Shown here piece after piece: positions 62,420 to 64,000 of a stretch of 64,000 bases of DNA. The position numbers were made by a program, and so were the translations under genes. Origin of the DNA: Desulfobacterium sp. (lineage in GTDB: Bacteria; Desulfobacterota; Desulfobacteria; Desulfobacterales; Desulfobacteraceae); NCBI GenBank assembly GCA_016342325.1, contig JAEINR010000001.1, positions 62,001-126,000 on the forward strand, given 5' to 3'. Position 1 is the stretch's first letter; each line of letters starts with the position of its first letter. The notes beneath the pieces were generated by a model that was not told the DNA's origin, did not search any database, and worked only from the letters and a program-made list of their open reading frames with translations.

Positions 62420-64000
62420 ATGGCACTTAGAATTAACACAAACGTTGCAGCACTCTCGGCCCACTTGAGCATGAAAAAAACTGACAGCGCAATGAGCCAG
62501 TCCCTGGGACGACTCTCAACTGGTCTCAGGATCAATAAGGCTGCAGATGATGCTTCAGGCATGGCAATTGCCGACTCCTTACGGTCCCAGGCAAACGGTC
62601 TTGGCCAGGCCGTAAAAAATGCCAACGACGGTATATCCATCGTCCAGACAGCAGACGGCGCCCTTGAAGAAGCAACAAACATAGTCAACACCATCAAGAC
62701 CAAGGCCATCCAGGCAGCCCAGGACGGCCAGACATTTGCATCCAGAAAAATCATCCAGAAGGATATTTCCAAACTGCTGGAAGAGGTTGACCTTCTTGCA
62801 TCTACCACATCCTTCAATGGTAAAAAGCTCCTTTCCGGCGAATTTACAAACAAGAGTTTCCAGGTGGGCTCATCCTCCCGTGAAACTGTTGGTATCAACA
62901 TCAAGTCCGCTGAGACCTCAAAAATCGGGCATGTAACAACTGCAGATTTGAAAGTTACCGATACCGGTGACCTTTCCCTCCTGATTCACAGCAACGAACA
63001 GGATAAGGATTTTACACTTGAAACAATAAACATGCAGTATAACAACGAAGCGGCAAACGGCATCGGAGCCCTTGCCAATGCTGTAAACAGGTCATCGGAT
63101 AAGACAGGCATAAGCGCCCAGGCCATTGTTCAATCAAGTTCCAACGGAACGATTAAAGCCGGAACAATCTCAGAGGGAGACGGCTTCTCCATCAACGGAA
63201 TTGCCATGGGTGCCATTGATGTCGAGGCAAATGACAATAGCGGCACGCTTGTGGCAGCAATCAACCAAAAATCCGACCAGACTGGCGTTTCTGCCGCCAT
63301 AAACGATGGCGTACTTACCCTGACTTCAGCTGACAACAGGGCCATCAAAGTTGACGGTAAGTTGGGTGCCGTCATGGGTAAAGATTCATCAGCCATGTCA
63401 ACCTTTGGTGAACTGAAGATCACACAGACAGGTTCAAATACCCTGGCAATAAAAGATGCTGCCAGCGGAACATTGACAGAAACACAACTCGTAACCACTT
63501 CAACCCTTAATACTACCTCTGATATGGTTATGGCAAAAGACTCCCTGTTGGATGCAGCCGCAAGTACACTTGCCAAGGGAACCAAGTTGGGATTTAACCT
63601 CGCGACCACGGCCGCTACGAAAACAACGGTCGACTCCACCATTACAGCGGGTTCAATCTTGGCTACGACCGCAACCATTGATGAAGGCACCACCCTTGGA
63701 GGAAATTTCTCAGCGCTCGCTTTTACCACAACCGACACAGCCGTCCTAGGAAAAGGCACGGTCATAGCGAATCTTTCAACCCTTGGTAAAGGAACCGTAC
63801 TCTCAACCGACATTACAACAGCGGCCGGTGTGATCTCAGCAGGTTCCACCCTCACCGCAGACACGGCCCTTACAGCGGCGGTTACCCTCCAGGGTGAGAT
63901 GACGGTACAGAAAGATACGGACTTTGCCGCCAGTACGGTTTTTGCTGCCGGCTCCACAATAAACGACGATTTTATAACCAACGCCGTTGTAACAGTAACC
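62420..64000 (+). CDS. fliC: Flagellin, large (N-terminal 527 residues; continues past window)
   Basis: Filament subunit exported through the flagellar type III apparatus. The frame is open to the window end. Residues 1-175 are a canonical flagellin D0/D1: MALRINTNVAALSAHLSMKK, LGRLSTGLRINKAADDASGMAIADSLRSQ, NANDGISIVQTADGALEEATNIV and TSFNGKKLLSG. A long variable middle follows, with flagellin-IN-like motifs (GTLVAAINQKSDQTGVSA). From about residue 380 a Thr/Ser/Ala-rich stretch repeats GT(x)L/I-type turns (KGTKLGFNL, AGSILATT, EGTTLGGNF, KGTVLSTD, AGSTLTAD). GGAGG precedes the ATG. The size and Ser/Thr content fit a glycosylated flagellin; glycosylation itself is inferred from the neighbouring genes. 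Confidence 0.94.
   Translation, partial: MALRINTNVAALSAHLSMKKTDSAMSQSLGRLSTGLRINKAADDASGMAIADSLRSQANGLGQAVKNANDGISIVQTADGALEEATNIVNTIKTKAIQAAQDGQTFASRKIIQKDISKLLEEVDLLASTTSFNGKKLLSGEFTNKSFQVGSSSRETVGINIKSAETSKIGHVTTADLKVTDTGDLSLLIHSNEQDKDFTLETINMQYNNEAANGIGALANAVNRSSDKTGISAQAIVQSSSNGTIKAGTISEGDGFSINGIAMGAIDVEANDNSGTLVAAINQKSDQTGVSAAINDGVLTLTSADNRAIKVDGKLGAVMGKDSSAMSTFGELKITQTGSNTLAIKDAASGTLTETQLVTTSTLNTTSDMVMAKDSLLDAAASTLAKGTKLGFNLATTAATKTTVDSTITAGSILATTATIDEGTTLGGNFSALAFTTTDTAVLGKGTVIANLSTLGKGTVLSTDITTAAGVISAGSTLTADTALTAAVTLQGEMTVQKDTDFAASTVFAAGSTINDDFITNAVVTVT

Overview
The window reads as a chromosomal stretch of a flagellated Gram-negative bacterium of the Desulfobacterota (former Deltaproteobacteria). 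Protein content and gene order look most like a marine Desulfobacterales sulfate reducer such as Desulfobacterium; that placement is inference from recalled sequences, not from a search. No rRNA, CRISPR array, complete transposon or prophage is visible.

1-5918 (minus): the conserved translation/transcription block, read from high to low coordinates: promoter, tRNA-Thr(TGT), tRNA-Tyr, tRNA-Gly, tRNA-Thr(GGT), tuf, rpmG, tRNA-Trp, secE, nusG, rplK, rplA, rplJ (with an L10-type leader), rplL and the 5' end of rpoB. 6177-9265 (plus): a LysM lytic transglycosylase, a tRNA-Arg squeezed between two genes, and a U32-family RNA-modification protein. 9420-16943 (plus): a chemosensory operon cheA (hybrid, with two CheW-like domains and a receiver), cheW, cheB, cheR and a HEAT-repeat/receiver protein, closed by a 28-bp perfect palindrome.

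17018-32844 (mostly minus): housekeeping genes. One run is an AI-2E-type permease, gyrA, radC, a small Cys-rich protein, pgk and an unrecognised 352-residue protein. gyrA and radC overlap through a 9-nt tandem repeat read in two frames. Next come a small membrane protein and a thiolase (minus), an NRDE-family protein (plus), the tRNA-Lys/tRNA-Glu/der/rarA operon, and trkA-trkH.

32880-37750: a rearranged accessory patch. It holds two different hicA/hicB modules, an MNT/HEPN toxin-antitoxin pair, a decayed piece of the MNT gene, a start-less open frame, a short direct repeat in three copies at apparent junctions, and a decayed ~1-kb partial duplicate of motA. Intact motB-motA follow (minus, to 38634).

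38841-64000: a surface-sugar and flagellin region. wbpB-wbpD-wbpE (minus) make a diacetamido-uronate-type sugar nucleotide. Divergent from them, behind a good sigma-54-like site, run an NAD epimerase/dehydratase, a second sugar aminotransferase, a TPR protein with two glycosyltransferase folds, an AsnB-like amidotransferase, a sugar formyltransferase, the WbpG/HisH/HisF acetamidino-forming set, a methyltransferase, a TPR-FkbM methyltransferase, two large TPR-GT41 (SPINDLY/OGT-like) proteins and another FkbM methyltransferase. A sigma-28-like promoter and a large flagellin gene, cut by the window end, come next. I infer that the cluster builds and attaches an unusual amidinated, formylated and methylated glycan, with flagellin the most likely acceptor.
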